From positions 62,001-126,000 of the forward strand of contig JABABA010000009.1 in NCBI GenBank assembly GCA_014238415.1: a stretch of 64,000 nt of DNA, given 5' to 3'. Positions 8,536 through 17,786 of this stretch are shown one piece after another. Within the stretch, counting starts at the first letter, position 1. Each line of letters starts with the position of its first letter. The position numbers and the translations under genes were made by a program. This DNA comes from Planctomycetota bacterium (GTDB lineage: Bacteria > Planctomycetota > UBA1135 > GCA-002686595). The notes beneath the pieces were generated by a model. It was not told where the DNA came from. It saw nothing but the letters and a program-made list of their open reading frames with translations, and did not search any database.

Positions 8536-10079
8536 GGATCTCGCAGCCCACCGATCTCAAGGCTGCCGGGCGAGTGAATGTCTAGCTCGTGCAGTCTACG
8601 GCGCCGCTCCTCCAGGGAGGCTCCTACCCTGCCCTTGGGGCCAAAATAGTCCTCAAAACTGCCTGGCAGCCCTTCAGGGAGTTCCACCAGATCCGATCTC
8701 GCGGCACGCCAGCTACGACCAGTGGCGCGTTGCTCAAGGAAAATCCAGCTGGCAGCGTTGGGTGGGCGGCCCGGAATGCCCGTCAGGGCTCGCAGCAAGG
8801 CGGGCTTGGACCCCGCGTCCATCATGAACATGCTGTCGCTGACAAAGCCCTGCCCGCCCATCAAGACGCTGGTCAAGAGCACCGGCACTTGTCCCCCCAG
8901 ACCACCGTGCAGTTGATCCCAAGGGAAGAACTCCTCTCGCTGACCTGGATGGGACCGGGGAGCCTCCCCATCGGCGCTACGCAAGTAGGCCGCCATGGAG
9001 AGTCCGGTCATGCCCGCCGGTCCTGGAGGGTCGCTGCCATGAATCTCCAACAATGTTGGCGCCAAATCCACCAACCCCATCAAGCCTCCGGCTGCGCGGC
9101 CAACTGGAATGCCGGCGGCCTTACGGGGCCAAAGCACCAACGGCACAGCCACGTCATGAGAAGACAGCCCTGAGGAAGAATAGAAAACGCCAGCGTCGCC
9201 AAAAGACATGCCCATGGACCCCGCCAAGGCAATTGTAGTTTCGTCCGGATCCATGCGCCTGCGTACATCCTGCACCATGGCTCCCAACAAGCCATCCAGA
9301 CTGGCCAAGGCCGTATCGTAGATGCACAGTCCTTCACCATGGGTGCGGGGAGGATCGGATTGGTTCTGGGTAGCCACCGAGTGATACGAAGGCCAGCGAA
9401 TTCCAGTGGGCGGAGTCCAATCGTCTTCGGCCCCGCGCAAGAAGGCCTCGTCCATGGGAAGGTCCTCGTCGTTCCAGATGCGCATCAAGTCTCCCACATG
9501 CACCCAGGCAAACCACTTTGCTCCCGTTGGGAGGTGATCCAGCCAATGCATCAAACGCAGATGGGTCAATTCGATGCCATGGCCTTCCTCGACCGCACCT
9601 CGGTATGCCGATCCATCAAAGGAAATCACATCGTGGAAACCAGTTGAAAGCCCGCGCAAACTACCCAGACGTGGGTTGTCAAGAAACGCGGCAGTAGCCC
9701 AACCCTTGGCCAAGAACCGCCGAGCCAGCCGGGGAAGGCGATCGGGCATTGCAGTGCTATAGACCGGCTGGATTACCGTGCCATCATCGAGCACCACCTC
9801 GGGTACCAAGCTGAACATGGACTCGCATCCCGAGAGCAGAGATGCGTGGGACATGACCGGATCCCCGTCGTGGGCCCAGGCGTTGGTCATGAAAATCGCC
9901 TCGGAGGCCTCCGATGAAAGCCAAGGGGTCGTCTCAAGAGGTGCTCCAAAGGCGCCCAGATGATCACGACGCCAGCCGTCCACGGTAATCAGCAACACAC
10001 CCTCTCCCAGGCGCTGGGCCTTCTGGTGAGGAGAACAACTCAGCAGCAGCAGGCCAAAGGTCAATACACGCAAGGTCAT
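8532..10079 (-). CDS. Sulfatase/alkaline-phosphatase-superfamily lipoprotein with degenerate nucleophile site
   Basis: Predicted 515-residue lipoprotein. The ATG at 10079 gives MTLRVLTFGLLLLSC, a signal peptide ending in lipobox LLSC; the frame opens 12 codons earlier. The N-terminal GVLLITVDGWRRDHLGAFG holds the metal-binding Asp of the alkaline phosphatase superfamily. The C-terminal half has SSHDVAVPLVLWPRKAAGIP and LMGLVDLAPTLLEIHG, as in sulfatases. Where active sulfatases have Cys/Ser-x-Pro-Ser-Arg and phosphotransferases a Thr, this protein reads GDPVMSHASLLSG, with Pro at the nucleophile position. Catalysis is therefore doubtful or atypical. It lies 43 bp after batE and overlaps the following glycosyltransferase. 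Confidence 0.78.
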   Translation of the reverse strand: MTLRVLTFGLLLLSCSPHQKAQRLGEGVLLITVDGWRRDHLGAFGAPLETTPWLSSEASEAIFMTNAWAHDGDPVMSHASLLSGCESMFSLVPEVVLDDGTVIQPVYSTAMPDRLPRLARRFLAKGWATAAFLDNPRLGSLRGLSTGFHDVISFDGSAYRGAVEEGHGIELTHLRLMHWLDHLPTGAKWFAWVHVGDLMRIWNDEDLPMDEAFLRGAEDDWTPPTGIRWPSYHSVATQNQSDPPRTHGEGLCIYDTALASLDGLLGAMVQDVRRRMDPDETTIALAGSMGMSFGDAGVFYSSSGLSSHDVAVPLVLWPRKAAGIPVGRAAGGLMGLVDLAPTLLEIHGSDPPGPAGMTGLSMAAYLRSADGEAPRSHPGQREEFFPWDQLHGGLGGQVPVLLTSVLMGGQGFVSDSMFMMDAGSKPALLRALTGIPGRPPNAASWIFLEQRATGRSWRAARSDLVELPEGLPGSFEDYFGPKGRVGASLEERRRRLHELDIHSPGSLEIGGLRDP

Positions 10080-10122
10080 CGAGCCTAGGATCGCCCCCGA
10101 AGAGGCCCAGCACAAGCAACAA

Positions 10123-10869
10123 TCAACGAGTCAGCCGGAATGTGGAATCTTCTGGCACCCAGTGGCGCTGACCATCGTCCCCACGCAGCAGAATCCAACC
10201 GGGCCAGGAATCGATGCGATCATGCACACTTCCTGGGGCCAGGTGGGCCTGACGGGAGGAATCAGGCCGGGGTTCAGCGCGGGCAAGAACACCGCCCGTC
10301 TCAATCACCATATAGGGGTCCCCAGCACTATTCCAATTGCGGGCGAGCAAGGGACCGAGGAAGAGGGGCTGAAGCAGGGCAACCAGCATGAGCAACTGCG
10401 CCATGCGCCGCCCCCCCCGCATGGCCTCCAGCACCGCCATAAGGCTGAGGAGCAGGAGCCCCCCAAAACCAATCCACCCGGCTTCCGCAGGAGTCCATTC
10501 GGTCAGCATGAAACCCAGGGCATCGAGCAGGGAACCAGAATCCAGTCCAGCCATGCCAGCTTGTGCACGGGTCAGCTCCAAGTCATGCAGCAGGTCATCG
10601 TTGCGCGGATCGAGGGCTAGGGCCGCGCTGAACCAGCCGACAGATTCCTCCGTACGTCCCTCGCGATACGCAACGGTACCCAGGTTGGCACACAGGCGCG
10701 ACCGCTCCAGAGCAGGAGCAGGTTCATCCAGGGCTTCAAGCCAAAGGGTCTGGGAAGAGACCAGATCCCCTTGACGATAGAGACTGCTGGCCAGGTCCAA
10801 TTCCACACCCTGAGGAGCTGCGGCACTTGAACCGAGGAGCACAGGAAGAAGCAACAGAGAAGAGAACAT
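10123..10869 (-). CDS. batE: BatE-like TPR/SH3 membrane protein
   Basis: A 248-residue protein with a signal peptide (MFSSLLLLPVLLGSSAAAPQ) and TPR-type helices (residues about 25-105, e.g. YREGRTEESVGWFSAALALD). Two membrane segments follow around residues 130-175 (WIGFGGLLLLSLMAVLEAM and LLMLVALLQPLFLGPLLA). A C-terminal SH3-like beta domain ends WILLRGDDGQRHWVPEDS. This order is that of BatE proteins. Its ATG follows directly on the TAG of batD with no spacer. Bat proteins are thought to form a periplasmic/membrane assembly with MoxR and are linked in other bacteria to stress or oxygen tolerance; the exact function is unresolved. Confidence 0.8.
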   Translation of the reverse strand: MFSSLLLLPVLLGSSAAAPQGVELDLASSLYRQGDLVSSQTLWLEALDEPAPALERSRLCANLGTVAYREGRTEESVGWFSAALALDPRNDDLLHDLELTRAQAGMAGLDSGSLLDALGFMLTEWTPAEAGWIGFGGLLLLSLMAVLEAMRGGRRMAQLLMLVALLQPLFLGPLLARNWNSAGDPYMVIETGGVLARAEPRPDSSRQAHLAPGSVHDRIDSWPGWILLRGDDGQRHWVPEDSTFRLTR

Positions 10870-12579
10870 CTAGATCCCTGCTCCGCGGGCAACCCGCTCA
10901 ATCATGGTCTTGTCCAGAGGTGCATTGTCGCCCCCGTGAATCGCAGCGTCGAGGGCCGTAAGCAAGGCTTCGAGTTCTTGCCCTCCCACAGAACTCAAGA
11001 AACCAGGAGCGCGACCGATCCAGGACTGGTCGCTCTGACCCGAACAGGCCCCGAGAAAAGTCGCCAGGGCCTGGCGCTGATCAGCCGCACTTTCAGCCCT
11101 GCCCAAGGCGCGGGACAAATGCCGCGGCGCAGCCCGACGACGACGGGCAGCAAGGGCTCCGGGATCTCCCCGGCGGCGTACAAACATGCGCCCTGAAAGC
11201 CATGCGAGGGGCAGCAAGAAGTAACCGACCAGGAGGTTCGACCCCGAAGGCCCCTGGGAATCAGGTTCTGTGCGTGCATGGGGATCGATGCCCAGGACAT
11301 CCGGCGCGTCGAGCACTGGTCCACCAAGGGCGGGGTCAAGGCCACCTTCCACCGCTCGCACGCGGATCGGAACCGGATCGCTCTCCAACAACTCGTAGGC
11401 CTTGGACATCGGATTGAACACCCACAAGGGAATCGCCGGAATGGCCTCCAGATTGGCGTCCACTGGAACCAACTCCCAGGTCGCCTTGCGCTCCAAGACT
11501 CCAGGAATGTCCTCTACCCCAAGAATCCGAAACCCTCGGAAAGCGTCCAGCCTGGAGAGGTCTGGCAGATCAAAGAACTCCAGGTTGCCATCCCCCTGCC
11601 AGCGCATGGTCAGGTGAATCGATGCGCCCTGGTCCACATCTCGGGTGTCGGTTTCCCGGTCCGCGCTCAAGGACCCGACGGCTCCGGTCCAAGCGAAGGG
11701 GCGCCCCTCTTCAGGAACACGCAGCACCTGTACTTCAAAACGCGGTAGGACGGCGTAGAAGTCACGAGTCTTGCGACGGCCAAATGGACCGGCGTTGCCC
11801 ACCAACTCGCCGAATTCAAAGATGCCCTGGGCGAAGTCCAAGGCACCCGGACGGGTGGGCAAGAAACGCCGCTTGAGTTCCACTACATGAAAGGCCCCGT
11901 TGTCCCGGTTCTCTTCGATTGGGCCGACCACATCCACCCGACTGGATCGGTTGAGACCGATGGTGACGACCTTACGACCCAGATTCTCTTGACCGGTGTT
12001 CAACTCCAGGGTTCCAGGCAAGCGGCCCCACCAAGGCAAGACCATGCCGGCCGAGGCCACCTGCAGATTTGCATCCCAGCCCGCACGCAGATGCACGCTG
12101 AAGGGCTGGCCTTCATACACCGTCTCAGGCACTTCCAATACCTCCAGAAAACCCATGTCAGCTCCCTGGATGTCACGGACTACTGTCAATGAGGCGGGCA
12201 GCACCTGGCCCAGATGACCGCGCCCATTAGAAAGCACGCGCACACTCGGCAACTCGAACTTGCCCTCGCGCAGAGTTTCTACCTGCAGAGTCCAACTCAG
12301 AGTGATGCGCCGGACCTGCCGTCCGGCCACACGGTGGGTGAACTCGGAATACATGGGCGAGGCCGGTTGAGAAATGCGCAAGCCGTCCACCGGGGGCAAA
12401 GCTTCCAGAGTGGCAGCCGAGTCTCCCTCTGCGGTGATCACCAGTTGGACACTGGCGCCAAGCTTAGCCACCCCGGTGGAAAGTTGGGCACGAACGCGCA
12501 CAGGACGCTGAGGCGCAGCTGTGGTGCTGGCAATCAAGACCAAGCTGAGCAGAGCCATGGCGATACGAACCAAATGCAC
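10870..12579 (-). CDS. batD: BatD-like membrane protein
   Basis: A roughly 569-residue protein of the BatD (oxygen tolerance) family. Repeated beta domains are seen (VRVRAQLSTGVAKLGASVQL, then DMGFLEVLEVPETVYEGQPF, then SIHLTMRWQGDGNLEFFDLP). A transmembrane helix follows near SNLLVGYFLLPLAWLSGRMF, and a cytoplasmic helical tail of about 110 residues. A GTG at 12579 gives a good signal peptide ending in STTAA; an ATG at 12558 or the longer frame to 12660 are alternatives, and none has a clear ribosome site. It sits between batC and batE in a co-directional run. Confidence 0.8.
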   Translation of the reverse strand: MHLVRIAMALLSLVLIASTTAAPQRPVRVRAQLSTGVAKLGASVQLVITAEGDSAATLEALPPVDGLRISQPASPMYSEFTHRVAGRQVRRITLSWTLQVETLREGKFELPSVRVLSNGRGHLGQVLPASLTVVRDIQGADMGFLEVLEVPETVYEGQPFSVHLRAGWDANLQVASAGMVLPWWGRLPGTLELNTGQENLGRKVVTIGLNRSSRVDVVGPIEENRDNGAFHVVELKRRFLPTRPGALDFAQGIFEFGELVGNAGPFGRRKTRDFYAVLPRFEVQVLRVPEEGRPFAWTGAVGSLSADRETDTRDVDQGASIHLTMRWQGDGNLEFFDLPDLSRLDAFRGFRILGVEDIPGVLERKATWELVPVDANLEAIPAIPLWVFNPMSKAYELLESDPVPIRVRAVEGGLDPALGGPVLDAPDVLGIDPHARTEPDSQGPSGSNLLVGYFLLPLAWLSGRMFVRRRGDPGALAARRRRAAPRHLSRALGRAESAADQRQALATFLGACSGQSDQSWIGRAPGFLSSVGGQELEALLTALDAAIHGGDNAPLDKTMIERVARGAGI

Positions 12580-12702
12580 CCTAGGGGGGGAATTGCCGCC
12601 TGAGCTCCACTGACCTTTCTGGAGGCTCTCCTGTTTGAGATGAATATTTGTCAACTGCATGGTCTGCTGAGAAAGTCTAGTCGTCTGTGCGGAGAGTGGG
12701 AA

Positions 12703-13914
12703 CTACCAGTCCTTGTCAGTGGATCGGGCGCGCAGGCGTGCGAGTCGTTCACGCAACTCCTCACCTTTCTCGTTGTGTCGTCGAAGTTGATCGAGCAGGC
12801 GTTGTTGTTCTTCCTTGGTCAACAGCCGCTCTTCAGGTTCAGCCTGTTCTTCGCCGTCGCCCTCTTCGGGCTGCTGCTCGGGGTCTTCGGAATCCTCCTC
12901 ATTTTCCTGGGGGTCGCCTTCCCCTTCGGGATCCCCCTCGCTCTCCTTTTGCTGGTCGGACTCCTGGGGCTCGTCCTCGGAGTTCTCAGAACCCTCATCC
13001 GAAGAGTCATTTGAGTCTTCAGCTTCGCTGTCCTGGGATTGATCATCAGAACGCTCTTGACCATCCTCCTGCCTGCGCTCTTCTTCAATTTCGTCCAACC
13101 TATGCAGGCGCTTTTGAATCAGCTCCACATTGGCCCGCGTATCCTCGTTGCGCCAGTCCACCCGCAGGCGCTCCACCAGATGTTCCCGGGCCGCGAGGTA
13201 GGATTCCCGAGCCAGGGAGAGCGGGTCCGGGGCTTCTTCTTCGTCCGCGCCTTGGGTTGCTGCGGGCGGTACGGTGAAATTCGGCGCCATGGGGTTGTTG
13301 GATTTCCCCTGAACCTCGGGAATCTGCACGAAGTACTTTTCTGCAAGCTCCAAGTCCAAGAGGCCCAGCCCATCACAGGCAGCAAGAGATCCCCGCCCAA
13401 TGGCCAGACCACGAGCCGCCTGCCAGGCCTCTTCCGCTTCTTCCAGAGCCCCGCGCTTGTGATGAGCCAAACCCTCCAGATTCCGTGCCGCCGACTGCTG
13501 GACCCGCGAACGCCCGGGATCAACCCAACCGGCCAGAGGACTCGACTCCCGAAAGAACAGACGCTCGCTGAACCCACGGGTCCTGGCCTGCCAGGACCGA
13601 CGCCTGAGACTGGCCTTGTTCTCCTGGGCCAAACGCTCTGCAAGAGCCGCGGCCTCCAGATCCCGGCCGTCTTCGAAAGCGGCGCAGGCCTCATCAAAGC
13701 CATCAAGGTAGGAGCCTTCCCATGACAGGACGATCTCCTGGGCAGATTCAGCGGGCCCTGTGTTGATGGGCACAGGTTGTTCCACCTGCTGATCCTCAAT
13801 GGCCTGAACTTGAACGCCCTCATCCTGCCCCCAAGCCAAAGGAGCAAGAACCAGACAGGCCAACAGGCAGACCGTGTCCCTGATGCCCATAGACTTGCAA
13901 CAACTCACTCTCAT
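12703..13914 (-). CDS. batC: BatC-like protein with a long acidic low-complexity tail
   Basis: A 403-residue protein. The ATG at 13914 overlaps the batB stop in an ATGA, which fixes the start and exposes a signal peptide (GIRDTVCLLACLVLAPLAWG). A helical/TPR-like part follows (ARNLEGLAHHKRGALEEAEE, ELAEKYFVQIP). From about residue 265 comes roughly 100 residues of Glu/Asp/Ser/Gln-rich low complexity, and a short basic helical end (LLDQLRRHNEKGEELRERLA). Acidic disordered tails are common in BatC-type proteins. It probably acts as an exported partner of BatA and BatB. The assignment rests mainly on position and layout. Confidence 0.72.
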   Translation of the reverse strand: MRVSCCKSMGIRDTVCLLACLVLAPLAWGQDEGVQVQAIEDQQVEQPVPINTGPAESAQEIVLSWEGSYLDGFDEACAAFEDGRDLEAAALAERLAQENKASLRRRSWQARTRGFSERLFFRESSPLAGWVDPGRSRVQQSAARNLEGLAHHKRGALEEAEEAWQAARGLAIGRGSLAACDGLGLLDLELAEKYFVQIPEVQGKSNNPMAPNFTVPPAATQGADEEEAPDPLSLARESYLAAREHLVERLRVDWRNEDTRANVELIQKRLHRLDEIEEERRQEDGQERSDDQSQDSEAEDSNDSSDEGSENSEDEPQESDQQKESEGDPEGEGDPQENEEDSEDPEQQPEEGDGEEQAEPEERLLTKEEQQRLLDQLRRHNEKGEELRERLARLRARSTDKDW

Positions 13915-14936
13915 GAAGCCACCCCTTCCCCATTGGAGCGGCGCTCGTTCAACAACATTGATAGGGCCATGCATGCAATCGTCAGCACCAGAGGCCACTG
14001 AAAACGATCATGGGGTACGCGCTCCATGCCCTGATCGTAAACTTGTCCCTCAAGGGTGGAAATCCCCTCGCGGTACAATTGCTCAAGACCCAGTACAGCG
14101 CCCTCGACCCCCACATAGCTGCCTCCGGTAACCCGGGCCACCTCCTCCAGGGTTTCCGATGCCAGACGGGAGACAACCTCCTTGCCATCGGGGCCACGCA
14201 CCCAGCCACCATTGGGCATAGGAATCTTGCCTCCGGCATGTGTGCCTACCCCGAGCACATGCACGGCGATTCCGCGACGCGCCGCCTCCACCGCAACTTC
14301 AAAACCTCGACCTCCATGGTCTTCTCCATCGGTAATCAACACGATGGCTTCACTGGCACCTGTGCGACCATCGAAGAGGTCCAGGGCATCGGTCATGGCC
14401 GCCGCCAGGTCTGTGCCCCCCAGGGCATGATCTGCGGGATGCACGCCATCCAAGAACCAACCCAAAGTCCGCAGGTCCCGGGTCAAGGGCGCAATGCGGC
14501 GGGCTTCGCCCGAGAAGGAAATCAATGCCACTCGATCTCCTGCAAGTTTTGGAAAAACCGATTTGATCTGGCGCTTGGCTTCGTCCAACCGACTCAGGCC
14601 CAGGTCCTCCACCAACATGGACTTGCTCGCATCCAAACAAAACACCAGGTCCACCCCCTGACGTTGAATCTCGCGCAGGGTGAAGCCACGCACGGGCCCC
14701 GAAAGAGAAAGACCCCCAAGAAACAACGCCAAGACCGCGCAATACAAGCGCACCCGCGCCGCCAGTAAAGAACGATCCCCAAAAAACGCCGTCGTGCGTT
14801 GGGGGTCCACCATCAAGAGCACGTCGGCCTGAGTACGCACATATGCCGCCCGCCCCAACAACAACAACAGGGGCGCCAGACTGATCCAAGCCAGATCCAT
14901 GGGACGCAATATCTCAAAGCCAAGGAATCCAATCAT
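13911..14936 (-). CDS. batB: BatB-like von Willebrand factor A membrane protein
   Basis: A 341-residue VWA protein. The ATG at 14936 overlaps the batA stop (CCATGATT) and has an AGGAGG ribosome site 5 bases upstream, a clear start. Two N-terminal membrane segments (LAWISLAPLLLLLGRAAYV; LYCAVLALFLGGLSLSG) are followed by a VWA domain with an intact MIDAS. The MIDAS comprises DASKS in VDLVFCLDASKSMLVED, Thr in GGTDLAAAMTDAL, and ITDGEDHGG. The last part has a C-terminal membrane helix (WPLVLTIACMALSMLL). It is expected to bind partners on the periplasmic face of the inner membrane together with BatA. Confidence 0.88.
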   Translation of the reverse strand: MIGFLGFEILRPMDLAWISLAPLLLLLGRAAYVRTQADVLLMVDPQRTTAFFGDRSLLAARVRLYCAVLALFLGGLSLSGPVRGFTLREIQRQGVDLVFCLDASKSMLVEDLGLSRLDEAKRQIKSVFPKLAGDRVALISFSGEARRIAPLTRDLRTLGWFLDGVHPADHALGGTDLAAAMTDALDLFDGRTGASEAIVLITDGEDHGGRGFEVAVEAARRGIAVHVLGVGTHAGGKIPMPNGGWVRGPDGKEVVSRLASETLEEVARVTGGSYVGVEGAVLGLEQLYREGISTLEGQVYDQGMERVPHDRFQWPLVLTIACMALSMLLNERRSNGEGVAS

Positions 14937-15985
14937 GGAGTCCTCCTGGCCCAAGAGTGACGTGAAAACTGAGCGCAGCTGAACAACAGCATGGCCGCCA
15001 GAATCCAAGAGCGATAGAGATCAAAGTGCTCGGCCTGGGCCTGCTCGATGCGCGGGGTGCGTTCCAGCCGTTCGATCTCCGCGTAGGCCTCTTCCAACTC
15101 GGCCTCGTCCTGGGCATGAAAGAAACGAGCACCAGTGACCTTGGCCAAGGCGGGCAGAAGTTTGACGCGCACGGGAATATTGACCCGTCGGCGGGTCAGA
15201 GGGTCATAGCGAGTCACCACTCGTGGCCCTGCAAAAACCGCATAGATTCGGACGCCCTTTTCCATCGCCAGCCGAGCGGAATCCAGCGGATCAATCAGAC
15301 CAGTGGTGTCTTCCCCATCGGTCAGGATCACCACCACCTTGGACTTGGCTTCGCTCAACTCCAACAACCGCACAGCCTCGGAAACCGCAAGACCGATGCT
15401 GGTACCATCCAGGTCCCGGCGCTGCTCCACATCCAAGTCCTTCAGAACTCCCGAAATGGCTCCCGCGTCCAAGGTAAACGGACACAGCAACTCGGTGAAC
15501 ATGGCAAAGCCGACCAGGCAGACATTGTCCGCAGCCCCTTCCCGGTCAGTCATGCGCCGCACAGCGAAATCTCCCACCGCTCGCTTGGCAATATCGAAGC
15601 GTCGTTCGCCAGAGCCCTCTTGGCCCTGTTCCATGGAAGTGGAGCGATCCAGCAGAAGCACGATATCCACCCCTTCATTTTCGCTGGTCAGGTAGATCTC
15701 CCCCTCAAGAGGCCGCGCCAGAGCAAAGAGCGCACAGGCCAACGCTGCCACTTCGCATGCCAGAGGCAGCCAGGAGAAACGTACCCGCCAGGTGCTGGGC
15801 AGCTCATGGGCGATCATCGGAGCCCGAGCGGGAATCGCACGACGACGTTCCCTTGCAAGCCATGCCACCAGGGGCAGACTTAGTAGCAGAGGAAGGAACC
15901 AGGGATCCGCCAGGGACACTCCAAGAAACTCCACTTGACCTTGGGCCAGGGTGCGGGTGGGCTCTTGAATCAAGATGCCGATCAT
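14933..15985 (-). CDS. batA: BatA-like von Willebrand factor A membrane protein
   Basis: A 350-residue VWA protein. Membrane segments near residues 28-45 (WFLPLLLSLPLVAWLA) and 70-90 precede a VWA domain with MIDAS residues DRSTS (VDIVLLLDRSTSMEQ), LDGTSIGLAVSEAV and VVILTDGEDTTGL. A last membrane helix lies near SWILAAMLLFSCAQF. The arrangement fits BatA. It overlaps the upstream gene by 4 bp and batB downstream by 4 bp, so all three are probably translated together. Confidence 0.88.
   Translation of the reverse strand: MIGILIQEPTRTLAQGQVEFLGVSLADPWFLPLLLSLPLVAWLARERRRAIPARAPMIAHELPSTWRVRFSWLPLACEVAALACALFALARPLEGEIYLTSENEGVDIVLLLDRSTSMEQGQEGSGERRFDIAKRAVGDFAVRRMTDREGAADNVCLVGFAMFTELLCPFTLDAGAISGVLKDLDVEQRRDLDGTSIGLAVSEAVRLLELSEAKSKVVVILTDGEDTTGLIDPLDSARLAMEKGVRIYAVFAGPRVVTRYDPLTRRRVNIPVRVKLLPALAKVTGARFFHAQDEAELEEAYAEIERLERTPRIEQAQAEHFDLYRSWILAAMLLFSCAQFSRHSWARRTP
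14942..14947 (-). promoter_or_regulatory. Shine-Dalgarno AGGAGG of batB
   Basis: AGGAGG on the minus strand, 5 bases before the batB ATG and inside the last codons of batA. Most genes in this window lack such a strong site, so it decides the batB start and suggests reinitiation after batA. Confidence 0.8.
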
Positions 15986-16821
15986 GCCACGGCCTCCGTT
16001 GTTTGATCCCGTGCAAGAAGCGCTTCGACTCGCTCGAGGGCATCACTCAGGGCCATCTTGGAAGGCTGCACCTGACCGAATTCTATGGTGTCGGCCCAGG
16101 CCAGGAGTTGCTGGGCCTCATCAATGACAACCAGGTCGATTCCCCCCCGTGCGCGCACATCTTGAATCCAGTCCTCATCGATCATGCCTTGGCGCAACAC
16201 GCATTGTTCTGTGTCGATGGAATCACGAATGCGTCCGGAGAGAGCCGCAGCAAAATCGCCAGAATCAGCCCTGCCCGCAAGCAGCGCTGCCAGGTCCACC
16301 GGGGGCACAGGGTTGGATGCCTGAGGCTCCGCCCGCCCTCTGCGCAGAAAGTAGGCCCCTGCCAGAATCAAGGGCAGCAGAACCAGATACCACATGTCCG
16401 CAGCAGAGGAAGCCGCTTCGGTCGGGGGCGCAACGGGGCCACCCAGTGGACGCGGTGCATCTTCAGCAGGTCCCAGATCTCCGATCACCTCCAAGTTTCC
16501 AGCCAGAGCCGTTAGTTTCAGGCCGCTGGAAAGAGAAACTTCAAGCTGCGGCAAGGCTCTGTCCCCCCCTTCAAGAGAGAACAAAGACCACTGGATACGT
16601 GTACTGGCCAGCTCTCCATCCCGAACCCGAGCCACCTCAGGGCCACTGAGCAGGACCCAGGTGTCATCCGAAGGCTGAGCGAGGCTCTCAAGATCCACAG
16701 CCTCGTCCACATCATGCTCCACAACCAAGGTCCAGGTAACGGGCTGACCCACCTGCACCTGGACGGGCTCCGCATGCAAGGTGGCCTGTTGCAGACACAA
16801 AGTAAGAACCAGCAAGTTCAC
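15982..16821 (-). CDS. BatD/DUF4381-like single-span membrane protein of the bat operon
   Basis: A 279-residue protein. A GTG at 16821 overlaps the stop of the DUF58 gene (GTGA) and gives a signal peptide (NLLVLTLCLQQATLHAEP); the longer open frame upstream lies inside the DUF58 gene. A beta-rich N-terminal domain (VQVQVGQPVTWTLVVEHDVD) resembles the repeated domains of BatD. One transmembrane helix follows (MWYLVLLPLILAGAYFLRR), then a cytoplasmic helical tail of about 105 residues. Genes of this layout are often found between DUF58 and BatA genes. It probably anchors or organises the MoxR-VWA complex; the specific role is unknown. Confidence 0.68.
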   Translation of the reverse strand: MNLLVLTLCLQQATLHAEPVQVQVGQPVTWTLVVEHDVDEAVDLESLAQPSDDTWVLLSGPEVARVRDGELASTRIQWSLFSLEGGDRALPQLEVSLSSGLKLTALAGNLEVIGDLGPAEDAPRPLGGPVAPPTEAASSAADMWYLVLLPLILAGAYFLRRGRAEPQASNPVPPVDLAALLAGRADSGDFAAALSGRIRDSIDTEQCVLRQGMIDEDWIQDVRARGGIDLVVIDEAQQLLAWADTIEFGQVQPSKMALSDALERVEALLARDQTTEAVA

Positions 16822-17765
16822 TTTGCTCGCCCCGCCCGCGCCATGCGCAAACGAAAGAAACGCAAGATCGGCGCGGCCAGATCTTCGTCCAAGGAGATGT
16901 CGATGCGCGAAGCCCGGGATTCCCGCAGAGCTCCATGAATCTCGGCTTTGCGTTGCTCGGCAGCCTGCTGCCAGCCTTCGCGTACACCCTTGTCTGCAGC
17001 ATCGATCCAGTTCCAATCTCCCCCATTGAGGTCCTCAATGGCAAAGCGGCCCACCTTGGGGAGACTCACCTCGAAGGGATCCACCAATCGTACACCGATC
17101 ACATCATGGCGCGCTGCCAAAGCACGCATGGCCTGCACCCAACCGCGCCCTCCTGCATCAGCAAAATCCGAAAAAATCAGAACCAACGAACGACGGCGCA
17201 GTGCGCGCAGAGATCCCTCAAGAATACGCTTCAGGTCCCCCGGCACATCGAAGGGCTGTGAAACCATCACCTCACGAATGAGGCGCTGGATGTGGCGCGT
17301 AGATTTGCGCGGGTCCAAGTGCAGCCCGGGCTCGGGACCATAAAGCGTCAAGCCCACCCGATCCTGGTTGCGCGCTGCCACCTTGGCAAAGAGCCCCACC
17401 AACTGAGCTGCCGCTTCACGCTTGGACCAGCGGCGTGTTCCAAAGCCCATGCCGAGGCCTTGATCCACAAGGCAATGCACGCTGAGTTCACGCTCTTCGC
17501 GGTAACTCTTGATATGCGGCTTGCCTGTACGCGCCGTCACATTCCAATCGATCCCGCGCACATCATCCCCGGGCACATAGGGCCTTACCTCTTCGAACTC
17601 GATGCCCTGCCCACGGAAAACGCTGCGATACCCGCCGGTCAGCGCAGTGTTGACCAGACGATGAGTGCGTAACTGAAGTTTACGAACCCGAGCTGCAAAC
17701 TCCGGTGCCAAACTGCCCTCATGGGCAAACTTGGAGCTTTTTGATGTGGACTCTGTGACCGGCAC
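16818..17765 (-). CDS. DUF58 domain protein
   Basis: A 315-residue protein. It has the DUF58 core: GGYRSVFRGQGIEFEEVRPY, then VPGDDVRGIDWNVTARTGKP, then YREERELSVHCLVDQGLGMG. A degenerate VWA-like fold completes the protein (SLVLIFSDFADAGGRGWVQA). DUF58 proteins almost always follow moxR genes and are presumed partners of that ATPase. It starts 21 bp after the moxR stop and overlaps the next gene by 4 bp. Confidence 0.9.
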   Translation of the reverse strand: MPVTESTSKSSKFAHEGSLAPEFAARVRKLQLRTHRLVNTALTGGYRSVFRGQGIEFEEVRPYVPGDDVRGIDWNVTARTGKPHIKSYREERELSVHCLVDQGLGMGFGTRRWSKREAAAQLVGLFAKVAARNQDRVGLTLYGPEPGLHLDPRKSTRHIQRLIREVMVSQPFDVPGDLKRILEGSLRALRRRSLVLIFSDFADAGGRGWVQAMRALAARHDVIGVRLVDPFEVSLPKVGRFAIEDLNGGDWNWIDAADKGVREGWQQAAEQRKAEIHGALRESRASRIDISLDEDLAAPILRFFRLRMARAGRAK

Positions 17766-17786
17766 AATTGAGGGGGCGAGCAGAGT

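Noticed and set aside
12687..13277. Plus-strand open frames opposite the batC acidic tail
   Set aside because: They are shadows of the repetitive Glu/Asp codons of batC, with no start signal or homology.
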